64,000 nucleotides of DNA, taken from Blastocladiella emersonii ATCC 22665. Taxonomy: Eukaryota; Blastocladiomycota; Blastocladiomycetes; Blastocladiales; Blastocladiaceae. This document shows, piece by piece, positions 43,583 to 55,165 of the stretch. Made by a program: the position numbers and the translations under genes. Where the stretch lies: the NCBI GenBank assembly GCA_025594325.1, contig JANHCV010000014.1, forward strand, positions 310,001 through 374,000, given 5' to 3'. Under the pieces are notes generated by a model that saw only the letters and a program-made list of their open reading frames with translations, made no database searches and was not told the DNA's origin. How positions within the stretch are numbered: the stretch's first letter is position 1; each line of letters starts with the position of its first letter.

Positions 43583-46220
43583 TCACTCACCATTCGCGCG
43601 TGGGCGGGAGGTCGAGCGGAACAGCGAGCGGAGACTGAACTTGCCGCCGCTGCCACCGCTCGGGTCGCCCGTGGACGGCGCGGTCGATTCGGACTTGCTC
43701 CGCGGCAACCCCGCCTCGCCGGTCGACGACGACGGGAACGCCTCGAGCCCGTCATCTTCGGTGGTGTCGGTGCTGTTGCTCCGCCGCCGCGGGTGCCGGT
43801 GATGAACCGAAGCCGACTCGCGGAACTCGTGCACCGCATCGAACCTGCGCCTTACCGCCGCGTGGTACTCGCTAACGGGCGGCGACGCGGGGCCCGCGAC
43901 GCCCGCGGCAGTTGTCGTGGTCGTTTCGGAGCTGCCGGCGCGCCACAGCGAGCGGGTCGGTGACGCCGGGGTCGGCGAGGTCGGCGAGGCGGGGACCGCG
44001 GGCGCCGCGGCCGTCGACGTCGTGGTAGTGGTGTTGGACCACAGCGACGTGAGGCTCCGCGTTCTCACGCGCAACGCCTGGGCGCGCGCGCGGAGGGAGC
44101 TGCTCGAGCCCGCCTCCCCCTCGACCGTCTCGGCGACCGACACCGCGTCCGCCTCCCGCTTCTCCGCCGTCCCCGCCCCCACCACCGGCGCGCGCGGGAT
44201 CGGGTAAAACCTCCCGCCCTCGACCCTTTCGGGTCCCGACGGCGCGAAACACACGTCCTCCATGTTGGGCAGCACCATGCTCTGGACCATGAGCTCGCGG
44301 ATCTTGCGCTCGATCACGTCGAGCACGACGCCGAGCCGCAGGTGTTTCGCGTTGACGACGGGTTCGGCGCGCACGCGGATCTCGGGCGCGGAGACGAAGG
44401 CGACCCACACGCGGTTCGAGGGGGGTGCGCGGAGCAGGATGCGCAGGCGGCCGTGGACCGCGGCCAGGGTTACGCCCAGGACGACGGGGACGCGGAGGTC
44501 GTAGCCGCCGGTCGAGGTGGAGGAGGAGGGGGGTGGGCGGGGTGGCGAGGCGCCCGGAGCAGTGGTGGCGGCCGCGTGGGTGCCCGGCAGGTGCGTCGTC
44601 GTGGGCGGCGAGTACGGCGGCGGCGGCGGCGGCGGCTGTCCCGACGCCTGCTGCTGCTGCCCCGCGGCCGCCGCCGCGCCACCCGAGCTCGAAAACTTGC
44701 CCGCAAGCGACGCCATGGCGGACCCGAGCGACAGGACGACCTCGGTCGCGAGCTCGACGCGCGCGCCGCCCGTGTAGTCGACATCGACCTCGACCTCGAT
44801 CTGGCCCGCGGGCCCCACGCGGATCAGCTCGGGCCGGGAGAACCGCGGCGCGGACCCGCCCGCGTGGACCTGGGCGACGCGCAGCGCGGTGAGGAAACTC
44901 GGCGCGGTGATGCGCTCGAGCTTCTTGGTCAGTTTCGCGTGCAGGTAGTCGGCGAGGAGCGGGTGGTCCTGCACGGTTAAAAAGGCGCGGCCGAGCAGCG
45001 CGTTGAGCCACGACAGGCCGCCGCCCGCGCCGTCGTCGGCCGCGATGAAGGCGCGCAGCGAGCGGTATTGCTGCGAGAAGGACGCGCAGTGCACGCGTTC
45101 GCGGCGGCCGGTCGCGGAGGCGCGGCGGAGGGCGAGGTACCAGGCTTCCTTTTCTACGTGACGGGTGGCGGGTTCAGTAAAGAAGTGCGGGCGTGGGGAG
45201 AGTGAGGGGGTACGTACCGACGGCGTTCATGGCGTAGAGGTAATAATCGCGCTGCTGGCCCTCCTCCCCCACACCACCCGTCGCCGTCTCCTCGCCAACC
45301 GCGAGCTGGACATTGGTCGCAATTGGGTCCCACGCATCGGCCTTACGCTTCCCGCTCGCCCCCATCCCCGCCGCCCCCGCCGCCCCCGCCGCTTTCGACA
45401 GCCGGATCGGGTCATCTTTCCCGTACGCCTCCGAGTCGTCCCACGGCACGACGCCCGCGGTCGGCGCGTGCAGCGCGACCTCGTGCAGCGGCAGCAGGAT
45501 CACGCCGACGCAGTCGAGCAGCGTCTCGTCCTCGTACAGGAACAGCGAGTGGTGGCGCAGCACGCCGAAGCACGTGGGCGATCGCGCGCGCTCGAACGGG
45601 AGCAGGTTGTTGGTTGCTGCCGTCGGTGGTGGTGGAGCAGGTGCCGCGGACCCGCGGCTAAGACTCCCACGCCTTGCCGCCGCCGTCCCGCCCGGCACCC
45701 GCGGCGGCGCGCGCATCGGGGCGTGCGTCGGGTCGGCGCCCGGGCTCACGGCCGACGCGTTGCTCGCGGTGCGCGGGCGGTGCGCGGCCGCGTACTCGGC
45801 GCGCGCGCCGGCGTATTTCGGGTCCGACGGGTACGCTGTGTCGTCTTCGGTGGGCGCAGTTGGTGGGGAGGCGGTGGCGGACGCCGGGATCGCGTCCAGC
45901 GCGTACCGGTACACGTTGAGCCAGCCCATGCAGAAGCCGGGGGTGTCGTCGGTCGGGTCTTCCTCGTCGGTATCGGGCTCGGGTGCGGGAGCGGTGGCGG
46001 CGGTGGATGGAGGGTGCGGGTGCGGGTGCAGCAGCTCCTCGAGGGCGCGGCGGACGAGTCCCGTCGCTGGAGCCGCAGCGGGCGGCGCGACGCGAGGTGC
46101 ACCCGCAGGTTTTGGCGGGAGCAAGTGGCGCTTGACGTAGAGCACGGCGAGGGCGACGAGCGCGGCGAGGAAGACGAGCGTCGCGCCGACGCCCAGCAGG
46201 AACGCGAGCAGCAGGTCCAT
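43583..46220 (-). CDS. SMP-domain lipid-transfer protein, TEX2/Nvj2-like
   Basis: ER-anchored tether of membrane contact sites that moves lipids. There are two exons on the minus strand, 46220-45218 and 45153-43583, with a 64 nt phase-1 intron (GTACGT...GTAG). ATG 46220 gives 857 residues; an in-frame ATG at 46247 would add nine. The start is followed at once by a membrane anchor (LLLAFLLGVGATLVFLAALV), then a disordered stretch. A PH-like domain spans ~220-345 (CFGVLRHHSLFLYEDETLLD through DYYLYAMNAVEKEAWYLALR). The SMP domain spans ~365-650 (SWLNALLGRAFLTV, LHAKLTKKLERI, QIEVEVDVDYTGGARVELAT, then LRVPVVLGVTLAAVHGRLRI). The C-terminal ~200 residues are Ser/Thr-rich. It converges on the MOK gene with 54 nt between stops. 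Confidence 0.85.
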
Positions 46221-46512
46221 GGTGCTGGCGGGTTGGGGGTAGTGCATTCAATGGCGGGGTATCGGTGGAGAGTGGTGGTTGCGGGTTGTTCAGAGTCGGT
46301 CCATGGGCAGCGGGTGCGGCCGGTGGCGGCAGCGATGCATCGCGATGGCGGTCGGTTGAGGGGAGAGAGAAAGAGAGAGGAAAAGAGGGAAGGCGAGTCG
46401 CGTCACTCACCTCAAAAGAGGCAGCGCGACGCGGTCAGGTGACGCCGTCAACACGCCCCATCACGGCCGACCTGCGTGCCCCCGCTCTCCGCTCCCCTAA
46501 CCGCCGTAATCC

Positions 46513-47909
46513 ATGTATCGCCTATACACGCGAGTCGCCGCATCCACGCTCCAGGCCGCCCTGGCCCGCCCCGCGCAGGTCGCGCTGCCGCGGTGCTACT
46601 TGTCATCATCGGCTGAGCCACCATCACCCACCGCCGACCTGCGCACCAAATTCCCGCACTCGACGGTGCCCGCGCGCCACGACGGGACCGTCCTGCGCAA
46701 GTACCTGGGCCGGCACCACGGTCTGCCGACCTCGCTCATCCACCGCGTCACCAAGGGCGCCTCCGTCATGGTGTCGCGCGACGGTGGGGCGACGTTCACC
46801 CGCGAGCGCGACCTGTACACGAAGCTGCACGCGGGCGACGTGGTCCTGGTCCGCGAGCCGACGCTGCGCCTCGAGGCCGTCGATGTCGCCGTCGCCCCGC
46901 GCTCCATCTCGCAGTGGGCCCGCGCCAAGGTCACGCCGTGGATCGTGTTGGAGAACGACGACGTGGTCGTGATCAATAAGCCGTCGGGCGTGCCGGTGCA
47001 TGGCGGGACCAAGACGAGTGATATGGATAACGTCGTGGAACTCGCGCGGGGTACGCTTCGACGGTGGGCGTGCGGTGATGGATGGATGGGACTGACTCGT
47101 TTGGGTTGAGTAGCGCTCAAGCGGTCCGGATACGAGGAGCCGCCCCGGCTCGTCCACCGCATCGACAAGGGCACCTCGGGCCTACTCGTCCTCGCCAAGA
47201 CCCGCCAGGCCGCTGAGACGCTGTCGGCCGCGTTCCGCAACCGCGAGGTTGAGAAGGAGGTCCGTACTCTCGCATCCTCCGAGCTACCTCCCGCCTAACC
47301 GCATCCCTTCACTAGTACATCGCCGTCGTCGAGGGCAAACTCCCGCAACCCTCGGGCCGCATCAAGTGCGACCTGTACCGCGCCATCGTCCGCAACGCCG
47401 CGCCCACGGGCCCCTCCGAGTCCGCCTCCACCGCGCCGCCCGAGCGCGAGCGCACACTCGTCGTGACCTCGGCCGCCCCCGCCCCCGCCGGCTACGACGT
47501 GCACGCCGCCGAAACCACCTTCCGCGTCCTCGGCACCGCGCCGCCGCTCGCCCTCGTCGCCCTCTCGCCCATCACCGGCCGCAAGCACCAGCTGCGCGCC
47601 GTCGCCGCCACGGTCCTCGGCGCGCCTATCGTTGGCGACTACACGTACGGGTTCCGCGACAACGGGCGCAACCGCCCGCTGCACCTCCATCTGTACCGGC
47701 TCGTGGTGCCGGAGATGAAGATCGATGTCACGGCGCCGGTGCCCGAGCATTTCATGGCGACGTGTGAGCGGGTTGGGTTGAGTGGTGGGCCCGTCAAGAT
47801 CCAGCCCCGCGCGGGCGAGGTCGAGGAGGCGAAGAAGAAGAAGGCTGAGGCCGACGCGGTTAAGAAGCGACGCCGGTTGCCACTGTCGCACCGCGATCGC
47901 GTGGTGTAG
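46513..47909 (+). CDS. RluA-family pseudouridine synthase, probably mitochondrial
   Basis: Converts uridine to pseudouridine in RNA. There are three exons, 46513-47050, 47114-47259 and 47316-47909, with introns of 63 and 56 nt (GTACGC...GTAG and GTCCGT...CTAG); 425 residues. The N-terminus is Arg/Ala/Ser-rich and lacks acids (MYRLYTRVAASTLQAALARP), a likely mitochondrial presequence. An S4-like segment (GTVLRKYLGRHHGLPTSLIH) precedes the catalytic domain. The domain has NKPSGVPVHGG, then HRIDKGTSGLLVLAKT with catalytic Asp near residue 197, then ITGRKHQLRAVAA and GAPIVGDYTYG. The tail is Lys/Arg-rich. Relatives include RPUSD3/4 and yeast Pus5; which RNA is modified cannot be read here. Confidence 0.88.
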
Positions 47910-49816
47910 GAGGGAATAGATGACTATCTTAGCGTAGGTGGGACTATGGATGCCGCGCTCTCTCGTGTGCGTGGATAACAGACCGGCAGCGAATCGCCGC
48001 CAACTGTCAGCGATGGAACTCGGAGACGGCGACGCGTGCGTGGCCAACACGCGGCCGCGGAAGGCCGTCTTCAGCGAGAGCTGGAGCTCCGTGACTGCGA
48101 CCTGTTTCACGACGGCCGCGACACTCGCTCTAAGCTCCGGCAGCGCCGTGGGAGGTCAGCCGCTGCCGTCCCAGCGCAAGACGGTCGATGACCAGGCGCG
48201 ATGGTGAAGCACGCTCAGCGATCCCGTCCGAGGAAACCCTGATTTGAACACCCATGCCGAGGCCGTGATCGAGTTGTACGGTCAAACGAGAGGTGAGACG
48301 CCCAAACGACGCGACGACGAGGATCGCGAGGCTCGTGTCGCTCACTCTCAGCGTCAGCAACGTCGTGAGACATCGGCCGCCGTCGCGCCAAGAGAGATTG
48401 GCCGCTGTCGCACCGGTGTACGCTGGTCGATGGCCAGCCGCGATGCTGAAGTTCGCTCGAGTGATTCTTTCCGCGAGCATTGACTCGGACGCGCGCGAGG
48501 GTGGCCGTGGTGGCCGCGATCGAGTCAGTCGCCAGCGCCGCTCCACGACCGTGGCCGCGCAAATGACGAATCGCAGTCGTCGCCGTCACGGCGGCAAGAA
48601 TGGCTATGAGCAGATTGAGCACGGTGACCTCGTCGCACGAGCGCTGATACGGCCCAGTGAGTGAGAGGCGAGGCCGCCCGAACGACGCGGCGCTGAACGT
48701 CGCGATGGTCGTGTCGGTCTCGTGCCGCGCCAACAGCACCGCGCGTAGCGGTCGATAGCCGGCCGCGACGGCAAAGCACGCTCGGCGATCCCGTCCGCGG
48801 AAGCCCTGATTCGGACACGGTGGCCGTGGTGGCCGCGATCGAGTTGGTCGCCAGCGTCGGACCACGGCCACGGTCGCGCCAGTGGCGAATCGTGGTCACC
48901 ACGGTGACGGCGGCGAGGTGGATACGACCATATCGAGTGCGGCCATCATCACGGTCGCAACGCGTTGCCGCGTAGTCGCTGGCGACCACCGATCGCGGCC
49001 TCCGTCGCTCGCTGGCCCCGTGAGCGGCGGTGGGTCACGGCCACGACGCCAGCCGACGCCAGCCGACGCCAGCCGACGCCAGCTGGCGCCAGCTGGCGCA
49101 GACTGGCGTTGCCGCTGGCGCCAACTGGCGTAGTTTGTTTGTGTTTTCGAGCGCGGCAGGGATCGCGCGATGCGCCACGGCAGCGCCGGTCGCGCTTCCA
49201 GAACCGTGGCGCACCGCGGGCTGCCATATTCTCGAGGGTGTCTAGACGGGCCGGGCAAATGCAAGTCACGCGCACGTAAAATTCAGTGGTTGGTTGGTTG
49301 GCCGAGGGGTCGGAATCCGCCGCGTCCGGTGGCGGGGAACCGGCAGCCGCGTTTCAGCCGCGGGGCGGTCATCTCGCGCCACCGCCGCCGCCGCCGCCGC
49401 CGCCACACACCGCCTGGAAGCTTCGCCGGCTTCCATGGCTTCCGGTCGCGTGGTTCCCGAAGCCGCCGCGTGGGTCACCCGCCCGGCGAGACCTTGTGCG
49501 AGGTACCCCCCGACAATATGGGGCAGCTGACATCGACCGCGGATCGAGGATCGCGCTCCGCTTGTCGTTTCAGCGGCCGCGTGGCGACGCCCGGCGCCGA
49601 GAAGCGCACGAGAAGGCTCGCAATGGCAAGGCTCGCCTGGATTCGCAAGTGCTCAAGCAACGACGCGGAAAGTATAAAACGGACGGACACCCCCGCGTCC
49701 CTTGGACTCGGTTCCTTGTAGAGTGCAGCGCAGCACGAGCTCCCCCGACCGCTTCACCCCCGATCGGCCCTCTCGCCCGCCTACCTGCACCTCCTAGACC
49801 TACACGCATCGACACC
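47910..49816. repeat. Gene-free tract with three degenerate repeat units and a minisatellite
   Basis: Three related units begin near 48199, 48427 and 48746. Examples: GCACGCTCAGCGATCCCGTC (48208) and GCACGCTCGGCGATCCCGTC (48777); GGTGGCCGTGGTGGCCGCGA near 48503 and 48822. At 49044-49130 the 10 nt unit GACGCCAGCC repeats about four times and passes into a palindromic form AGCTGGCGCC. Open frames here are composition-driven. The end of the tract (from ~49650) is the OPT promoter. Confidence 0.6.
49673..49679 (+). promoter_or_regulatory. TATA box of the OPT gene
   Basis: TATAAAA 144 nt before ATG 49817. It indicates that the long open frame starting at 49286 is not the true coding start. Confidence 0.5.
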
Positions 49817-52422
49817 ATGACCAGCGACGACAAGCACCTCGCCGAGAAGGCTGCCGAGGTCGAGGGCGGCGAGTCGAGTCTCGTCATGGACGCCGACTTT
49901 GAGGAGATGATCTCCAAGGTCGTGCCCACCACCGACGACACCTCGCTCCCGTCGTTCACGATGCGCGTCTGGGTCATCGGCACCTTCTTCTGCTTCATCC
50001 TCGGCGGTACGTTTGCTTGGTTTCTCGACTCGGTCGCTGTGCAGCGGCGGCGCTCACGGCAGCGGGATCGCGATCGCATCATGGTGGCGATCACGACGCG
50101 TGTGCGCCGCCGCCCGACCACGACCGCGACTCCCTCACCCGCACACCCCACGACTAGGATCACTCACACGCTCCCTCCCACACCCTATTACGTAGCCATT
50201 AACACGCTCTTCCTGTTCCGCTCGGTCGCCTTCTCCGTGTCCAGCTACGTGGCCATCCTCCTCGCCTACCCGATGGGCGTGTTCATGGCCAAGACGATCC
50301 CGTCGGTCAAGTTCAACTTCTTCGGCATCGAGGTCGACACCAACCCGGGCCCGTTCTCGGTCAAGGAGCACGTGCTGATCAACATCTTCGCCACGACCGG
50401 CGCCTCGTCCATCTACGGCATCGACAACCTCGGCGTGCAGGAGATCTTCTACGACCTCGACATTGGCCACTTCTGGGGCATCGCGTTCCTGTTCTGCTCG
50501 GCCACGCTCGGTTTCGGTATCGCGGGTCTGTGCCGCTCGTTCATTGTGCGGCCCAAGGCCATGATCTGGCCGTCGATCCTGCCGTCGGTCGCCATGTTCA
50601 TGGCGTTCCACCAGGGCGACCTGCACTCGGCCGTCGAGGACGAGGTCAAGGCCGAGGCCGGCGGCAAGGGCCTCGAGTGGTCGCAGCTCAAGATGTTCGG
50701 CGTCGGCACCCTCGCCATGGCCGTCTACACCTTCTTCCCGTCGTTTGTCGCGCCCATGCTCCGCTACATCCCGCTCCTGTGCTGGGTCTCGCCCGCCGAC
50801 TCGATCATGCAGAAGCTCGGCTCGCCCACCTGGGGCCCCGGTATCGCGTCGCTCTCGCTCGACTGGACGATTATTGGGTCGGGCCCCATGTCGGTCCCCT
50901 TCTGGGTCGCCGTCAACCAGCTCGTCTCGTCCATCATCTTCCTGTGGATCGTGACGCCGCTCGCCTGGACCGGCAACTGGTTCGACCAGCCCAAGACCAC
51001 GCTGCCCCTCAACACGACGGGCCTGTTCAAGAAGGACGGCAAGTCGTTCAAGGGCGCCATGATCATCGACAACTCGACCAAGCGCGTCGTCGACTCGCTG
51101 TACGAGAAGGTCAAGCCGATCCACATGACGTCGCTGTTCGCGTTCGCGTACATGGGCCACTTCGCGTCGCTCACGTCGTCGGTCACCAACACCATCGTGT
51201 GGCACGGCAAGGACATTGCGCGCCAGTGGCGCGCCGGCGGCAAGGCCGACAAGAACGACATCCACTGCCAGCTCATCGACAAGTACCCCGAGGTCCCCAA
51301 CACGTGGTACTACGGCTTCTTCATCGTCACGGGCATCCTCACGACCATCGTCGGCCAGTTCTCGGGCCTCAACACGCCGTGGTGGGCCACCTTCTTCGCC
51401 GTCGCGCTGTCGGGCCTCGGCACCATTCCGATCGCCATCGTGCTCGCCACGTCGGGCATCGCCCTCTACATGAACGTGGTCTCGCAGTTCCTGATCGGGC
51501 TCATCCTGCCCGGCCAGCCCATCGTCATGATGGCCTTCAAGTGCCTCGGCGTCACCGTTTCGCTCCAGTGCCTCACGCTCCTCGGCGATCTGAAGCTGGG
51601 TCACTACATGAAGGTCCCGCCGCGCCACGTCTTCCTCTCGCAGCTGTGGTCGCAGGTCCAGTCCGTCTTCTTCTGCTACATCACGTACCGCTGGTGGATG
51701 GCCAACCCCACGCACCGCGAGTGGGTCACGCTGTTCGGGTCCAAGGCCGCCGTCGGTAACCAGTGGACGTCGCAGACGCTCAACACCTACTACTCGTACG
51801 CGCTTTTTTTTTTCTCTTCCCCTTTCGCGTTTTGCTCGGTTTCGGACCCATCCGTGCTTGCCCACTCTCATGGGCCCGATTCGGGAGGTCGAGATGCGAC
51901 GCGACGCGACGCGCCGCGCCACACACGTGATCCCAAACTGACGCCTCAATTCCTCGCTCGTCCTCCAGGGCTTCGCTCATCTGGGGCGCCGTCGGTCCCA
52001 AGCGCTTCTTCTTCGAGTCGTCGTACGCGCCCGTCATCTACATGGGTGTCGCGCTCGGCATCTCGCTGCCCATCGTGCTCCGCCTGTGCTACCTGTTCGT
52101 CGGCGGCCCGATCCCGTGGCAGCTCATCTACGCGCCCATCCTGCTCCAGCCGCAGGGTCCGTCGGGCAACCAGGCGTACCATCTCACCGGTTTCGTGGTC
52201 TCGGCCTTCTTCCAGTTCTACGTGTACCGCTACCGCTCGTCGTGGTGGAAGAAGTACAACTACGTGCTCGCCACGGCCTTTGACGTCGGCTCGGCCCTCA
52301 CGTCGCTGTTCATCACGCTCGTCATCGAGGACCAGGGCATCACGTTCCCCGCCTGGTTCCTCAACTGTGTCAGCGAGGACCAGACCCACTGCGGTTACGG
52401 TGACTGGTGCCACATCGAGTAA
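49817..52422 (+). CDS. OPT-family oligopeptide transporter
   Basis: Proton-coupled uptake of small peptides (tetra/pentapeptides, glutathione in relatives) across the plasma membrane. There are three exons, 49817-50006, 50196-51795 and 51969-52422; introns of 189 and 173 nt (GTACGT...GTAG, GTACGC...CCAG), longer than most here; 747 residues. About a dozen hydrophobic segments are visible. Family patterns include NTLFLFR after the first membrane segment, FFGIEVDTNPGPFSVKEHVL, SLDWTIIGSGPM, NTWYYGFFIVTG, IVMMAFKCLG, LGHYMKVPPRHVF, IWGAVGPKRFF and the C-terminal WWKKYNYVLATAFDVGSAL. The acidic N-terminal ~45 residues are cytosolic. The introns remove two stretches that would otherwise be read as unrelated sequence. 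Confidence 0.93.
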
Positions 52423-54211
52423 CCTGATTCCCCCCCTCGCGCATTTGTTCGTTCCCTCCTCCCTCCCCGTCGCAGTTTTGGCTCTGGGCTGATGCTCGAT
52501 CAGCCCGCTCTTCTCAAAGAATATAGACGCGTTCAAATGCAATCTTTTCGCTGGTGTTTTGGTCGACCATGGACTTCCGTTTAATGCGTTGAAATCTGTG
52601 TCGTTCGTCATGGCTCAATTTCTCTGGCCAGTTCGATGGACAAACACGCGGATTGATTGGCACGCGGAGCAATTTGAGTCGCACGCACACTTTGCTCGCG
52701 ACAGCAGGGACGCGAGACATGAGAGACGCGTCGCGATATCACGTTAGCGTCACCTGACCGCTTCGCTTCCCGCGTTCGCGAAAGCGCTGTTCGCTCGGGC
52801 ACGGATCTTGCTCTTCACCCCACCGTCATCAATGGACTAAATGTATCCTTAGTTGCTGCATCAAATGGAATGAACGCTTGCGAATCTCCTTGCTCAGTTG
52901 TAAGTCATCCTTGCAGATTTTTCCCGCAGCGTCAGTCGGTCGCGAGCCTGGGCATGGCTGCGCCGAAGCAGATTGACCCGCTGACCTGGTGGCTGAGCAC
53001 TACTCAGTGTCGTTAACACATACCTTCTCCTACCGCGGTAGAACGGACGTGCACGCTCGCGCCCACGGGTGCGGTGTCTGTCCAAAAAGCAGTCAGCTTT
53101 GTGGGGCAACCATCTTTGGGGTTGCTCCTGGGATTGTGGGGGTCTATTGCCGTGCCGTCGAGTCGTGATCGCGCGAGACTACTGCATCGGCTGTGCGAGT
53201 AGTTGCTGACTTGTTCGAAATCATGACCGTGCGACGCCTGACGCTGTGTGCCAGCGGATACGCAGTGCTGACCCAACCGTGTTTAGTCCGCGACCTGATC
53301 AGCTCGCGCTGAGTGTTGCCGCCAACTCTCGACGAGCAGACAGTCGTGTCACGTTCGGCTTGCTTATCCCCGCGCGGCAACACCACACCCCCTACGCGAC
53401 AATCGCGTGGTTCAGCGGGCAGCTACTTTGCGGCCCCCTTCGCTGTACGCAAATCCGCTCGCGACCCAGTACGAGATTGACGCGATCACGTTGTAGTAGA
53501 TTTGCTATCACAGCACCTATCGTCCCCTGTTCGCTGGTGTTCGAACAGCACATTTCTCACCCATGCACTGGGCTCACTCAAGCTCTCTGCCATCGCCCGG
53601 TTCGTGATCCTGGCCCGCGATCTCGCGCACCTACCGGTTCTCGCTCGCCCGTCTCCACTTGCTTCCGCCTGCAGTGCAGCAAGGGGTGGTATCGCGTTCC
53701 CCGAATCCCCTCATCCCGCCAACCGGGACGCCGCGAGACTCGCGTTTCTCGCGGCTGCTGCACTGCGAGCCGGACTTTCGCGCTGACGCGGACGGCTCAA
53801 GGGCGCGCGGCGAGCGAGGGCCACTTGGTACGTGCGCGAGGTCACGGGCCGCGCTCTCAAAGTCGGACATGGATGTGGTTGTAAAGTCGATGTCCTGCTC
53901 GGCTGTGACGGTCTTGGGAACACGTAATAGAGTTTTCGCGTCATGAGCTGGCTGGCGCGCTAGGTAAGCGAATCGCGGTCGTGTCTTGACCATCATCATC
54001 AGCGCTAGTTGGAGGAGTCTACTTGACGGTATCGCTGGCGCTGTTGGTGCGAGACAAGCTGCAACAAAAGGGTTGCGAGACGCGCCTCGAAAACAGGTGA
54101 TCGGACACGTGTCTCACTGTTCAGCGCCGCCGCCGCCGCTCCCTCGCCCTGGCGCTGATCGCGCTCCCGCTCTCCCTCTCAACCTGCCTTGCAACGCCAT
54201 CAAAGCAAACC
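52423..54211. other. Intergenic stretch between the OPT and F-box-like genes
   Basis: About 1.8 kb. No gene recognised; the longest open frame (53246-53884) has no family motif and is Arg/Ser-rich. The last ~140 nt (from 54074) are the leader of the next gene and are duplicated at 55523-55737. Confidence 0.5.
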
Positions 54212-55165
54212 ATGAAACAGAAGGCTAATGCATCGGACCCGGCGCACTTCAAGTTCGCGGACCTGCCCGCCGAGCTGATCGCTGCCGTCTTGCACTTTGC
54301 CGAGCCGCGCTCGCTTGTCCCTGCGTCGTCGCGCACCTTCTCGGTGGCACTGGCTCCCAAGTTCATGAAGCACGACTGGCTTGACTCGATCCTCGCGAGT
54401 CGCGTGCCCTCCGCGTGGAAGACCTGCTACGTCTCTGCGCGCGGGTTCCCTGGCGACGTCGGCGCTCTTCTCGAGTACGCAAACGGCAAAGTGGTCGGAC
54501 CGGACGATCTCCGCCGCGCCGGCTTCCAGTACTGTGACCCCGATGACGAGCGCATCATGGCCTCGCTCCTCCCTGTTCTTGCCAACTACCTTTTGGACCT
54601 CGCGCAACCCGCTTATGGCAGTGGCGACGATCTCACACAAGTCACTGCCACCCTCTCAAACCGCATCGACTACGATCTGCGCACAAACCACACGCGCAGC
54701 ATCCGTGCCCGCGCCGAGCCGCTCCTTGGTCTCATGCAACTGATCGGCAACTTGCTTGGGTCGCCTGCCCTGCAGCTCGCCAGGGATCGGCTCCCACGCA
54801 TCTTCCACGTCAAGCTCGCGATCGAACAGTGGGCGGCGCTGGTGCGCATGGTCATCCGGTACGACCGCCTGTGCGACCCGTGGCTGCAGTGGGAGGTCCG
54901 CTTTGGCGTCTTTCTCGGCATGCACGGCGAGCTCCGTTGGAAGCGACCGTCCCTCGACGACCTCTACGAACCGGAGCCAGGCTTCGATCTTGACGAGGAT
55001 TGGGACTACACGTGTCTGGTCCACCGCGGATACGTTCGCATGCTCCTAAGCGACATGGAGATCAACGAGGACAACTGGGGCAGCCCGTCGGGCTTGCTGG
55101 TCGCTTTTTTTCGTGTCTCGCGTAACAGCGCAGCAGTTTGTTTCTTGTTCAATATAAATAGGTAA
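54212..55165 (+). CDS. Possible F-box protein, otherwise unrecognised
   Basis: 317 residues, intronless. Residues ~14-60 (FKFADLPAELIAAVLHFAEP, SLVPASSRTFSVAL) have the F-box pattern of LPxEL followed by spaced hydrophobics. The remainder is helical and not ankyrin-like (GDVGALLEYANGKVVGPDDL, LPVLANYLLDLAQ, WAALVRMVIRYDRLCDPWLQ). It is unrelated in sequence to the 14.7-27.7 kb family apart from the F-box-like start and the similar MKQK beginning. A T7 run at about 55106 lies just before the last ~22 residues (after GLLVAFF), so the exact C-terminus may be wrong. Confidence 0.5.
   Translation: MKQKANASDPAHFKFADLPAELIAAVLHFAEPRSLVPASSRTFSVALAPKFMKHDWLDSILASRVPSAWKTCYVSARGFPGDVGALLEYANGKVVGPDDLRRAGFQYCDPDDERIMASLLPVLANYLLDLAQPAYGSGDDLTQVTATLSNRIDYDLRTNHTRSIRARAEPLLGLMQLIGNLLGSPALQLARDRLPRIFHVKLAIEQWAALVRMVIRYDRLCDPWLQWEVRFGVFLGMHGELRWKRPSLDDLYEPEPGFDLDEDWDYTCLVHRGYVRMLLSDMEINEDNWGSPSGLLVAFFRVSRNSAAVCFLFNINR

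Noticed and set aside
49286-52492. 1068-codon frame covering the OPT gene from an upstream start
   Set aside because: It includes a TATA box and promoter DNA and reads through both introns, where the translation loses OPT similarity and ends with an unrelated Ser/Arg-rich tail. The spliced model from 49817 is complete.
53246-53884. 212-codon open frame after the OPT gene
   Set aside because: No recognisable motif, composition like the shadows around it, and no supporting introns or neighbours.
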